64,000 nucleotides of DNA from Hydractinia symbiolongicarpus (Eukaryota > Cnidaria > Hydrozoa > Anthoathecata > Hydractiniidae): NCBI RefSeq assembly GCF_029227915.1, contig NC_079888.1, positions 18,640,001 through 18,704,000 of the forward strand, in the 5' to 3' direction. Below the pieces are notes generated by a model, which did no database searches, had not been told where the DNA came from, and was given only the letters and a program-made list of their open reading frames with translations. The position numbers and the translations under genes were made by a program. Positions 38,841-50,458 of this stretch are shown here, in pieces (position 1 is the first letter of the stretch; each line of letters opens with the position of its first letter).

Positions 38841-41800
38841 CTAGTTGATGTTTTGACTCATGTAGAAACTTGTAGCTAGGGATTTGATTGTGCTTAATTT
38901 ACAGTTTGTGAGGTTAGTATCAGGATAATTTCTTTGCAGATTGTTCCACTGTAATGTGGAGATTCTAGAGAATGAAAAAGATCCAAACGTCGATGTGTTA
39001 ACTGTTGGTTCAATAAGCAAACCAATTGTGTTACATCTAGTTTCATGAGAGTGTGAGATTCGATCAAATTTGAGTGAGGTAAGTGTGTCAGATGAAAGGT
39101 TAGAGTTTAGGAATTTGTGGGTAAATTGAATGTTAAGGACTTTAACTAGGTCAAAGAATTTAAGAATTCCAAGTTCTGCAAATATAGGCAAAGATGGGGA
39201 TCTTGGTTTACTGAAGGTGATCAGCCTAAGGGCAGCCTTTTGGAGGGTAAGTATTCTGTGGGCTACTGTGGTGTCTCGAGTGCCCCATACTTGGCAAGCA
39301 TAGCTTAAGTGAGAACTAAAGATAGCATGGTAAATGTTTAGCAGGGATTTTAGGGGAACATAGTGACGAATTTTAGATAACATCCCATTGGCTCTTTGAA
39401 GTTTAGTAGCCACAGATGAGACATGATACTTCCAGGAAAGATGTTCATCAACATGAACACCCAGGTATTTCACACTTTTGCTAGGATAAATGCGCTTACC
39501 GCATAGAATCAAAAAAGGTAAAAATTCAAGCCTACGAGATTGGGATCTAAATACAAGAAACTCTGTTTTGCTGGAGTTCAGTGATATTTTGTTGGCGTTA
39601 AGCCAACACACAAGGCGTTTAAGATCAGCATTCATCCCTCTACAAAGGGATTCTAGTGATTTTGAGAATTTCAGCAGATGAGTGTCGTCAGCAAAATGAT
39701 AGGTCTCTGACGATTTGATACAATTATGCAGATCATTAATATACAACAAGAACAGCAGCGGACGAAAAACAGAGCCTTGAGGCACACCATGTAGAATGGC
39801 TTTAAGTTGAGATTTGAATTCACCGATTGAGACATACTGGGGACGACCAGATAAATAAGACCTGAACCAATCATTTGCTTTTCCCCGAATACCATAGTGA
39901 TTTAGCTTGGATAGAAGGATTTTGTGATCAACAGTATCAAAAGCTTTTTGTAAGTCGACAAACTCTCCACAGGCAAGCTCACCTTTGTCAAGGCAATGTC
40001 TAATGCGTTCAACTATAGTAAGCACAGCCTGTGATGTTGAAGGCTGTTTTCTGAATCCAAACTGTTTGGGATATAGGATATCATGGTTGTTGAGAAAGTC
40101 TATGATTCTGTTGTACATAACCTTTTCATAGATTTTCTCAATGTTTGACAATAATGAGATTGGTCTGTAATTTGACACATCTATTGAAGAACCTTTGTTT
40201 TTGTAAACAGGCACCACTCTGGATGTTTTTAAAGATCTAGGAAAGATACCAGATTCAAACGAAAGATTGATCAAAATTGATATAGGTTTGGTAATATCTT
40301 TTCCAACAATCTTAGAATTTTGATTGGAATACTGTTTGGTCCAGAAGATTTTCCTGGAGAGATGTTGCCAATAATCCCGATGACTTCTTCTTGGGTAACA
40401 GGTGATAAGAAAATTAAGTCTGGGTTTGGGTTTTTGAGGTAGTCAGAGTACCTCTTGGATGTAGGTGGAATTTTGTTCCTAATAGAATTTGCTATGAATG
40501 TAAAAAAGTCATTAAAACTATTGGCAATATCAATCTGGTTTGTCTCAAGTTTACCGTCAACCTGAATGGAGGTAGGAATATTAGATTTCGACGGTTTCGT
40601 AGAAATAATGCTACGAACACCCTCCTAAATTTTGTGCATGTTATTTGAAAAAAGGTTAAAGTAATTGGTATAATGGTTTGTTTTACTTTGTCTGCATAAG
40701 CTGACAATCATGTTTCGGTAGCGTTTGAAAAGTTGTCGGAACTCTGATTTAGAATCTGGATCTTTGGCTTTAGTGAATTTCCGAAAATAAAAATCACGTT
40801 TACACATGGATTTTATGATGGCAGAAGTAATCCATGGTTTTTGTTGGGTTTTGATTTGCCTTTTGGTGAGCCTGCCTGTGGGAACGTGTCTGTCAACAAG
40901 CTTTTGAATTTTAGAATTTAAAATGTCAAAACAGCTGTTTGGGTCAATTGGTCCAGGACTATTAAACTCAACACCCCAGTCAATATCCAGGTAATCTAAA
41001 ATGAAATTATGTTCGTCAAATTTGGACCAGTTTTGGTATTGAATATTTTTTTCTGAGTTGTTAGTCATTTGGTCAGGTAATATAAAGAATTGAGGCAGGT
41101 GATCAGAGATCATGTGAATAAGGTTACCAGAGATTGATGGTTGACCAGTGACAGAGAAAAAAATATTATCAATTAATGTCTTGGAAGTCGCTGCTATTCT
41201 TGTTGGTAATAAGATCTGGGGAAGTATAAGGTGGGAGCCGAGTATATCAATGAAGGCAGAGAGTTCTGCATCTTCATTGAGTTTTAACAAATTTTTATTG
41301 AAATCCCCCAGTAGAAGGATTTGTTTCTTTTCAATGCTGACTTTATTGAGCAAGGGTTTTAAGAAATCACGATTAAAAGAATTTGTTGACATGCAAGGAT
41401 GTCGATAAATGCTACCGACAATTAAGTTGGTTGTGTTAGGCAAGATCATCTCTGCAAAACTTGATTCCAAGTATTTAGATTGGTACATAATGTCATCCAA
41501 GTCTGTACGAGGAATAAAATTATACTGGTCAGAAATATACAACAAGCTCCCTCCTGCTAAGGATTCAGTGGGGGTGGACTGGTAACCTTCTATATGGTAA
41601 TTGAAAGTTGGTGGTGAGCCTTTGATAAAGCGGGTTTCAGTAATACCAATAAAAGAGAACTCGTGTCTCAAAAGGGCCAAAAGGGTGTTAAATTCGTCAA
41701 AGTGTTTAGCCATTGAGGCAATGTTAAGATGAAAAGCTGAGAGCGACCTTGGATTTAGATTAAGATTGTTAAAGTCCTCACATTCATAGTATTTACAACT

Positions 41801-42142
41801 AGTTGTATGAAAATTGATACTGTCAGCATCGTTGTCCATGCTATGAACAATACTATTAAGATCAGAAAGAAGGGATCTCACATTTTCATTAATACGGGAT
41901 GTAGAATTTGGGGTTGGTTTTGGTTTACAATTTGACAGATGTTCTGAATCAAAAAATGGTAATGTCCTGTCCAAACTTTTTGGACAAGCCCAGTTACTAG
42001 AATTGTGAGATAAGGCATCAAATTCTGATACTGAAAGTCTAGAGCAGTTTTGAAAATGTATCCAGGAATTACAGATATCACAAAAAATTGATTTTTTACA
42101 TGATTCATCAACTAGCTTTTTGCAGACATTACAACTAAGCAT
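38841..42142 (-). pseudogene. LINE ORF2 (PHD-like finger, endonuclease, reverse transcriptase), broken
   Basis: The ORF2 polyprotein of a CR1/L2-like non-LTR retrotransposon, which nicks DNA and copies its own RNA into the site. From the start at 42142 there is a Cys4-His-Cys PHD-like finger (CNVC...CDIC..WIH...C), an APE-type endonuclease with LLGDFN and ISDHLP, then the reverse transcriptase with the core HFADDT, GFRKQPST, DLQKAFDTVDH and HGVPQGSV motifs. An in-frame TAG at 40625-40627 and a one-base-type frameshift near 40310 split the frame, while the sequence between them still encodes matching protein. The core motif is FADD rather than the usual YADD, and a normally Leu-Gly pair after PQGSV reads Phe-Arg. 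Inactive copy. A 5' untranslated region probably extends to about 42424. Confidence 0.92.
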
Positions 42143-42424
42143 AAAAATTATATATAGGGGGGAAAAAAACTGGCAGCTTTAAAGGGACAACAGGGTCTAA
42201 AAGTACAAAAAAGAAAGAGAAAGTGAAAACTTACCAGTTAGAACAGGTTTTGGGCTTCAAACGATTTCACAAATAAAACAAACGCTATATACTGACTGCA
42301 CAGCAAGCTTGCGCCATATTGAAGTTAAAATTACCTGGGCGTATATCACCGATAAGATTAAACAAACAAAGAACTTTAGGCGGGAAAATCGTGTGTAGAA
42401 GAAAGAAGAGAAAAGTGAAATAAA

Positions 42425-42765
42425 GACAGATAGATTTTGCTGTTTGGTGGCAGCTTAATTTCCTCGAAATTTATATTTTCAGTTTTTTTTTTGTTTTCTA
42501 AGAGTTTTGACAATTTTTGCGATTGACGAAGCGTACAATGGTTTTTTTTGTTTGATTTTTCTTCGCAGGAAGCCTATGACAAGACTCGATATCGGATTTC
42601 GTAACGTTGACCTCCATTTTGTTGAAAATCTCTATCATTTTATCTTCCAGTTGATCATCATCTATATCATTTGTTACACCTGAAATCTCAATATTGCTAC
42701 GTCTGCCGTATTGGTTTGTTGCCTCTGTAGTCAGTTGGAGATCTCTTAACTCTTTGTTTTGTTCA
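42425..42765 (-). pseudogene. LINE ORF1, C-terminal part (interrupted by a Helitron)
   Basis: On the minus strand this encodes the RNA-binding region of a LINE ORF1 protein: NQYGRRSNIEISGV, then ESCHRLP, TIVRFVNRKNC and LPPNSKIYLS, the usual order of an RRM-like core followed by the start of the C-terminal domain. A frameshift lies after VNRKNC. The protein is cut off after KIYLS at 42425, next to the presumed 5' end of the ORF2 LINE. Either both are one element with a deletion, or one LINE landed in another. Confidence 0.8.
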
Positions 42766-45576
42766 TCTTATATATTAATTCCCTTGCGTGAGTAAAACTG
42801 TGAGTCCACGACACGGAAATCACGGGTCACTTTCTTATGACGTGGCTGTACGCTAAAATTTAACTAAAAAGATTAGGGATGTACTTCATAGAAATCGCAC
42901 ATAAGGTGTAAATATATAACCCGCTGCTAATAACGATATAAATATATATACCCTTAAGCCAAAAAACTCTATGTTAGCATATATATATAGGTATCGCTAC
43001 ATATGAAAAGGTATTAGATATTCACAAAGCATACGGACTGTTAAATGAAGTTCCTAGCATAAAACGGAAATTGTGTTTACGAAAAAGATGGCTGTTCTTT
43101 TTGAGTATTCTCTACTCTTTCATTCAAAATAAATCTTTAAAAAAACATTTGAAGAAGAGCATGGTTTTATAAATTAATCATAGCAAGGTTCTGTAAGGTT
43201 TTTTCATGTTTTATTTTCAGTTTTGATTATATTATTGTTGCCAGACATGTTTTATAGCTAGCATCATAAAGCGCCAACCACCAACAACAACTAGCTAGCC
43301 AGCTAGGAATTTATATATATGTAGCCATGTTCTTTATACCTAGCTAAGTCTCCAGTTTAAGTAACCAGCTATCAGCTGCTGTAGCTAGCTAATGTTAGCT
43401 TTAAATTAAATATTCCCAGTAGACTTAGCTAACCTGTGAATTTTATGTTGCTTTTACATGTAGCTATTAGTTTATCTTAGTGGTCTTTGCTAAGAATATG
43501 GCTGTAACTTATTTGACTTGACCTTTTAAGCCTAAATAAGAAGAGATAAGAAGCTACAACACCTTTTGAGAAAGTATTTATAATATTTAAGGATAGTTTA
43601 AGGACTCTTTTTTATTCAAATATATATATAATGTATTTTTCACATTTTGTGTAACTAAACTTACATCGGTTGCATGCAATATGACAAAAGGATTTTTATT
43701 TAACATGTAGTAATTCTGATGTTCTAGATGTTCTTACTCAAATGTTTTTGTTTACGACATTTTGTGTTTTTTTAAGAAAACTTTAAACCTTTTCGTGAGA
43801 GTTACTACATGCTAACACGAAAAAAACCTGTTTTTTTTAATTCTTAATTGATAGAGGTTTTTGACATTATGGGGGGAATTTACGTAGCTTTTTCACATAT
43901 TTTGATTTTGTTGCAGTATATATTTACATGGGTTTTTGATTACTTATTTATTTATCTTTTAGCGGGAGGCGGGGGAAGGATTTACATGTTTTTTTACATT
44001 TATGGTAAAAAATGTACAGGGAAGGCTGGGGTGACTTTTTATTTATATACATGGTATATATAATATATACAAACTGTTTTGCTTTTCTTTTGAAATTTTG
44101 TGTTAACTTTTGTGGCACAAGGATCATGCAATATACCGAAAGATCTAATTTTTGTAGAATTTGACTTTATACCTTGCAAGGGGAACATTTTGTGGAAGAC
44201 AATGGCATGACATATACTGATAGAACTGATTTTTGTTGTGTTAGATATTATATCTGAATCTTTTTGACATTTTATGTTAATTTTGCGAGGAAGGACCATA
44301 TATACACAGAAGAAGAATTCGATTTTACACCTTGCAAGCTTTGTTTTTCTATATTTTGTATAAATTCTTATCGGGGAGGACTCCGTGCAATATACCGAAA
44401 TGACTGATCCTTCTCTATTTAAATGTGAAATCGTAGTTTTTTGAAATTTTGTGTAAGATTTAACAACATCCAAAATGTCAAAAAAACTGATTTTTGTTGA
44501 ATCAGAGGCACTCCCTACTACCATTCTTTTTTTTTACAGTTTGTGAAGCTTTTGTGGGGAAAGAGTGTGTGCAGTATCATCGAAATAACTGACTTTTGTT
44601 GCAAACTGTTTTTCATTGGCATTTTGGATTAAAATATTGTTTTAGAGGGCATATGCAGTAGATATATGTACCGAAATAATTGAATTTTGCAAACTTTGAT
44701 TTTGTCGTTACCTCTCATTTTTTACATTTTGATTAAACTTTTGTGGGAGACCGTCGGTATGCGAAGGACCAAAATAAGAGATTTTAGTATTATTTAGAAT
44801 TTGTATTTTGTGTTGCAAAATTGGTGAAAAAATTGACATAAAATGAACTTATATACAGATTGATTGCTGTTGTTTAACATGACTCATTATGACTTATATA
44901 TATATTTTATGAAAATTTGTGACAGAATACTATGTGAGATTTGAAATTTTGTTTGCTTTATTGATGGTAAAACAGCATGCAAATTGCTAAAAGGACTTTA
45001 TTAATTTTAGATTAAACACCGTTTTTTGTTGGCATTTTGTCTAAAGTTTGGTGAGGAAGGACCATATGCATTATATCAAAAAACGTTTTATTGCAATATA
45101 ATTTAACCTTGCAATCCCTTTGTAACACCTTAGATAAAAATTTCTACTTAAGCAAAATTTATTGTTTATTTTTCGCATTTTGTGTCAACCTTTGGCAGGG
45201 TTTGCAATAAACTAACTGATTTTAACATATACAATGAAAGAGATTTGTGTTTGACATTGATCAGCTTTTTTGTATATATGTGGCGTTTTGAGTGGTTTAA
45301 ATTTTATGGGTGAGATGTATGTTGAAATGCTTTTAAAAACTTTTTTCCGAATAATTTTCGCATTTGTCAGATGGTCAGAGCAAGTAATTTTAGTAGATTT
45401 AGATTTTAAATGTCACATATATACTGCAGTGGTTGAAAATCTTTAATTTTTTTGGTCATTTATATAATAATGCAGATGTAAGATGCGCACTGCTGTATTG
45501 TTTGTTTTTTGATGGACATATATCTGCTACATAAATTAAATGGAATACAGTGGATTCTTTCACGGGAAACAGCTAG
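42766..45576 (+). mobile_element. Non-autonomous Helitron 3 (plus strand), inserted in a LINE ORF1
   Basis: Starts TCTTATATATTAATTCCC after A42765 and ends with the imperfect hairpin GTGGA-TTCT-TTCAC, GGGAAACAG, CTAG (45573-45576) before T45577. Length 2811 bases. No target duplication. Removing it joins A42765 to T45577 and makes the flanking ORF1 codons continuous, which fixes both ends exactly. It is nearly the reverse complement of Helitron 2. No Rep/helicase frame is present. Confidence 0.93.
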
Positions 45577-45781
45577 TATACAGTATTTTCTAAAGCTTCG
45601 ATTTTTTTTGCATTTTCTTGTTTTGTTCGATCAAATTGCTTATAATTTTATTTTTCATTTCGTTCAAATCACAATCAATTTTTTCACTTTTTGAAGTTAG
45701 GTTATCAATTCGTGATTCAATATGATCAAAACCTTCTTTCAATTGTTTTTCAAGTCGAGCTATAGTCGGTCTCTCAGTCAT
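45577..45781 (-). pseudogene. LINE ORF1, N-terminal coiled-coil part
   Basis: Begins MTERPTIARLEKQLKEGF at 45781 and is rich in Glu, Lys, Leu and Ile with a heptad-like pattern, typical of the trimerising coiled coil of LINE ORF1 proteins. A run of eight A (45602-45609) where nine would keep the frame causes an early stop; with nine it reads on as KKIEALENTVY into the part beyond the Helitron. Confidence 0.82.
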
Positions 45782-46483
45782 GTTATTTGTCTCGGCGCGT
45801 TGCTATGCTATTTCTTCAGAACACGTCCGTCCTCATCGGAAGTCAGAAATGTCTATATATCACTTTCCTATTCTTGAATAGGGCTAGCGAGTAATAAGTA
45901 CGGCTCGTACCCCCCACCCCCGGATTTTGACCCCCCTCGTCTTTTGGTCCAGATTACACGTCCGCCGAACTTGAATACACAAAGAGGAATATGCTGTGAA
46001 CAAGAAACGGTAGTCGGCATTTTAAACAGGTATATTATACAGACCTAAAATATACCTTATTTCTTTGTATTATAGCTAATTATTGTAAAAATAATTAATT
46101 AATTAATTCGCAGTTTTGCTTCTAATACTATTATGGTTGTATTTTAATGAAACTTAATAGTATTCAAACGGTTTTCTTCTTTTGAAATAATTTATTACTA
46201 GTCCTGTTTCTAATTGACTTTACTTGTGTATTAAGCTTTTTTGTTGCTGTGCTTTTTCTGGAGATTTGAGTTGGATTGGAAAGCTCCTGTGTAAGCATAG
46301 TCATAAGAAAAAGAGATAGTCTGGTGAATCGCGCGGCTCTATTGTTTATGTTTTTGTTAGCAGAATATACCTCGTACCCAGTGCTTTGACTGCACGCTCG
46401 TGTTGAAAAATGGCGCATTTAAGTGGTTAGTTACTGTAAACAACATAGGATTAACAAACATTTAAACAGAATTATTTTCAACA
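45782..46483. other. LINE 5' flank and left end of the P-like transposon
   Basis: No gene. The boundary between the LINE leader and the THAP transposon was not resolved, and no convincing terminal inverted repeat was found by eye. Confidence 0.4.
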
Positions 46484-49120
46484 TGCCTGGCGAAAATATA
46501 CGGTTGCACAGTTTCACGAAGGGCTAAATATAAAGGTCTATCTATTTTTAAAGTTCCTACTGGTGAGAATCAATTTGACAAGTTGTGTAGAGAAAAGTTA
46601 GTTGATGTTGTGATAAGAGATAGGGAAGTTGATCATGCTCTAAGGGATAGAATTCAAAGAAAGAAAATATATATTTGTGAAAAGCACTTCCGCGAAGATC
46701 AAATGAATCGTAACCACTCTAGCAGAACCACACTTGTTCCCGGTGCTATCCCCACAATAAACATTCCTATCAAAAGTTTTCCTTCATCCTCCACATCTTC
46801 TAAGCCTCGTCAATCAGCACAATCAATTTTGCAGAAAAAAATTTAACCAGTGGAAAATGTCATTTCTGATCAGTACAAGTCATTTACAGATTTTATTTCT
46901 AAAACTCAGTTATTGAAATTAGTCGGTTGGAGTTTTACCTATACAAGTGATTGTGCTTCTTTTGCCTGTCATGATGCTATCCACTCAGTTCCAAAGTATG
47001 AGATATATGTTGATAATAATCTTGTTTTTACTGTTCGCGTTTTATTATGATCTGTTCCTGCTAAACACGACATTTATTCTCAATCACTAAAACTTATTAC
47101 AATCACATATTTAACAAGATTAATTATGGATTTGAAATTATGCCCAGGTTTGACAGACCACTTTGCTAGTAGCTGTCTTGAGCACTGTGTTCCAAAAGTA
47201 TTTAACATCAAGGATAGTACTAGTGCACCTCTTCATCAAAGCAAATGGTATCGATCTCCAATTTGCATAGTTCTTATTCCACCTTCTTCTGAAAAATGCT
47301 TGGAATGTGTTAGGTCGGAGTCAAAAGAAAGCCTAAGTTTGAAAAGGAAAAGGGACAATTTAATTTCACCTGCCAAACTTAAAGCACCAATTTCCATGAC
47401 TTCTCCAGACCGAATCATAAAAACCCTTCAAAATCACCGGTTGGAAAATAAAGAATTAAAGGAAGAGTTAAAGAAAATGCAAGATGAAATTTCCACTTGT
47501 GCAGTTCCAGTCCAAAAAAGTCTTGGTGATGATTTCATAAAAATTATGTCAATAACTAATCGCAAGATACCACCATTCATGAAATTTTTTTGGAAAGAGC
47601 AGCAGAAATATTTATCATCATCGAAAACTGGTGTTCGCTATCATCCTATGATCATTCGTTACTGCTTGGGTTTAGCTGCAAAATCCCCCGCCTTTTATGA
47701 TGAGATTCGTGTTGACGATAAGAAAGACAGTGGTTTCTTGGTACTCCCTAGTAGACGTCGTTTAAGGGACTATAAGAACTATATTCGTCCAAAGCAAGGT
47801 TTTAACAAAGACGTTATCCAGGAATTGTGTAATATGGTCTCCAAATTCCAACCACATGAGAAATATGCAATATTATTAATGGATGAAATGAAAATTTAAG
47901 AAAGTCTTGTGTGGGATAAGCATAATGGTGATCTTATCGGTTTTTTTGACCTTGGTGATATTGATCTAAATTACGTTGCGTTGAAAAAGGTTGATGAAAT
48001 TGCATCTCATGTCTTAGTTTTTCTTGTGAGAAGCATTGTAAATCCTTTAAAATTTTCATTTGCAAATTTTGCTACTACCAATGTCACATCAATTCAATTG
48101 TTTCCTCTCTTTTGGAAAGCGGTTGGCATACTGGAGGAAAAATGTGGCATAAAAGTTGTTGGTGTCACAAGTGATGGAGCATCTCCAAACCAACGAATGT
48201 ACCATATGCACCTAAACATGACCCGTGTAGCTGACATTAATGCAGGAGTGGACGTAACATACCGCACTTTGAATGTTATGGCGGATGAGGAACGGTACAT
48301 CTACTTCATCTCAGATCCACCACACTTAATTAAAACAGCCCGCAATTGCCTGAGTAATTCTCTTGCAGGAAGATGTACCAGAAGTATGTGGAATGATGGA
48401 AGTTATATCACCTGGAACCATATTTCAAAGTTATTCCTTGATGACTTAGACTGTGGATTACATTTTGTTCCTAAAATAACAAATGACCACATCAAGCTCA
48501 CACCATATTCAGTCATGAATGTACGTCTGGCAGCACAAGTGTTAAGCGAATCTGACTTTAACGCTCTTTAATTGTATGGACCACCAGAAGCTAATGCAAC
48601 TGCCAAATATTGTAATATGTTCGACCAATTTTTTGACTGTCTTAACGTCAAGAATACCAAAGAAGCAGCAATTAAACGTAAACCATTTCTTAAACCGTAC
48701 ACATCTGTTGATGATGAAAGATTCTTATGGTTGACCGAAACATTTCTAGGATATTTCAAAACATGGAAGGATTTAATTGCTGATAGGCCTGGTAATTTTA
48801 CGGATAATGCTAGAGCAAATATGTTTATTTCACGGCAAACCTACCAAGGAATCAAAATCACTGTCCATTCTACTGTTGAATTAATCCAGTATTTAATTAA
48901 TAATGGAGTTCCATATGTACTGACAGAAAGATTTTGTCAAGATCCCCTTGAAAACTACTTTGGTCGTCAACGTGCAATTGGTCATAGGAAAGATAACCCA
49001 TCAATCCGTGATTTTGGTTATAACGACAACACAATTAGAACACAAAAGATTTTCCGACCCATAGCTGGTAACTGTCATGAAATTGATATTGAAACTGTGC
49101 CATGCCGTAAGAGCAATTAA
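46484..49120 (+). pseudogene. P-element-like (THAP) transposase, four in-frame stops
   Basis: A DNA transposase related to the Drosophila P element and THAP9. It keeps one reading frame for about 878 codons. The N-terminus is a C2CH THAP finger (CLAKIYGC, LSIFKVP, YICEKHF, then AIPTIN). A leucine/lysine coiled coil follows (47420-47500). The RNase H-like core carries acidic residues in LLMDEMKI, GVTSDGASPN and QDPLENYFGRQR, with SDPPHLIKTARN in the nucleotide-binding insertion. Stops TAA 46844, TGA 47048, TAA 47897 and TAA 48569 interrupt it, all by apparent point changes. There is no in-frame ATG before the THAP finger; an ATG at 46483 is out of frame by one base, so an indel near the start is likely. 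Not functional as read. Confidence 0.92.
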
Positions 49121-49305
49121 ACACACTTGGAAGAAAGAAGAAACTAAAAATGGTTATTTTTATAGCCACACATTTATAAAAAACATTAAATTGGCTTAAT
49201 AAGCAAGAACAAGCACTGTATTTCTGCTTAATATTGTTTTAAAATTTGTTGCTATAAAAATAGCAGTTGTAACAGGCTTATAGTCACTGTTCTGGACTCT
49301 TAGTG

Positions 49306-50458
49306 TCAATGTCCATCTGAAAGATTGCTTGAAGATTTCTTGATTTCAGTGCGTAGAGATCGAGCTTTTTTCTGTTTTGATGCAATTTTGTGCAGCTCAC
49401 ATTTATCTTTCACAAATGAAAAAACACGAACACGAACATAAAGCATGATGAGATGCTCAAGTAAGTTCATTGCTAATTCTTTTGTGACTTTTTCGGTTGA
49501 GTGTGATGTTATTTTGTTGTAATTACAAAGCACAACAGGGTTCTCAAGCAGGTCTGAAACAATTTTCTTACTATCAATTGTATGGTGAAAATTAGCAGTT
49601 GCAGCACGAACTTCAAGTTCTGCACAACAAAAAATTCTGAAAACATCATCGATTACTGACCATAACCCTCCTCTGTCCTTCATATTTACTAAATCAGAAT
49701 TTTCCACAAGACATGACTTTCCAGCTAATAAGATGTCCAAACTTTGAACTCCAAGCATACTTCTTGATTTTTTTGATCTCCTAATGCGACGATATAGGGT
49801 ACTAAATACATAACCACTTAGATATTGAATTATGTTTCTTTCTTTGGGTGAAAAATTCACATGAGAAGAAAATTCTACAGTGTTTTCTTTTACAGTTGAA
49901 TTAGTGAGATGAGCAAGTACGTGATTAGCCACTTCAAAACCAAGGAGAATAGAGCTTTGATTTGATAAATTTCTGAAAACAATATTTTCAGACACAGATT
50001 TATAGAAGGCCGGATAAAACTACCAATCACATCTCTGACAAAACTATAGGAAAAGTTTGTATCGTCGTTTGTAATAACATAATTGACAAATTCATTTCAG
50101 GTCTTCTCACTATAGCATTCATCTTTAGAAAGTTTACTTGCACTTAATTGGGTGTACTTCTTAAAGTATAACGGATGGAGCTTGGTTTCAGCAGTAGTGA
50201 TGCTGTCGTCATTTAACTGGTTTTGTGGCTGACGATGTTTCGCATTTCGGTGTCTTGTGAGTCCCGTTGTGTTTTGCATGTTTTGGAGCATATATCACAG
50301 GAAAAACAGCTTTCAGAAGGGTCGTCAACTATCTCTTCAACAATTTCGGATAATTCTTTAGTTAAATCACGATTTTTCTCTAATAAATCTTCATCAATAA
50401 CAGCCAAGATTGCATCAAAATCATCTTCACAAAAGAAATCCTCCCCATGGGCAGCCAT
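49306..50458 (-). pseudogene. Convergent zinc-finger accessory gene of the P-like transposon, broken
   Basis: Runs toward the transposase gene on the opposite strand, with 185 bases between their ends. It starts MAAHGEDFFCEDDFDAIL at 50458 with an acidic segment, then a C2H2 finger (CDICSKTC..H...H). Beyond 50097 come a conserved-looking helical region (ERNIIQYLSGYVFSTLYRR), DRGGLWSV and the basic C-terminus KQKKARSLRTEIKKSSSN. A frameshift in the finger, a TGA near 50098 and a second frameshift near 50010 disrupt it. The family looks like proteins frequent in invertebrate THAP transposons, but its job is not known to me. DNA-end binding or regulation is an inference from the finger and position. 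Confidence 0.72.

Noticed and set aside
46164-46418. 84-codon minus-strand frame left of the transposase
   Set aside because: No motif, no partner exons, and it lies in the unresolved transposon end region.
46844-48571. Stop-codon reassignment or readthrough in the transposase
   Set aside because: Host genes in the window end normally at TAA, and the transposase stops are both TAA and TGA, as expected for simple decay.
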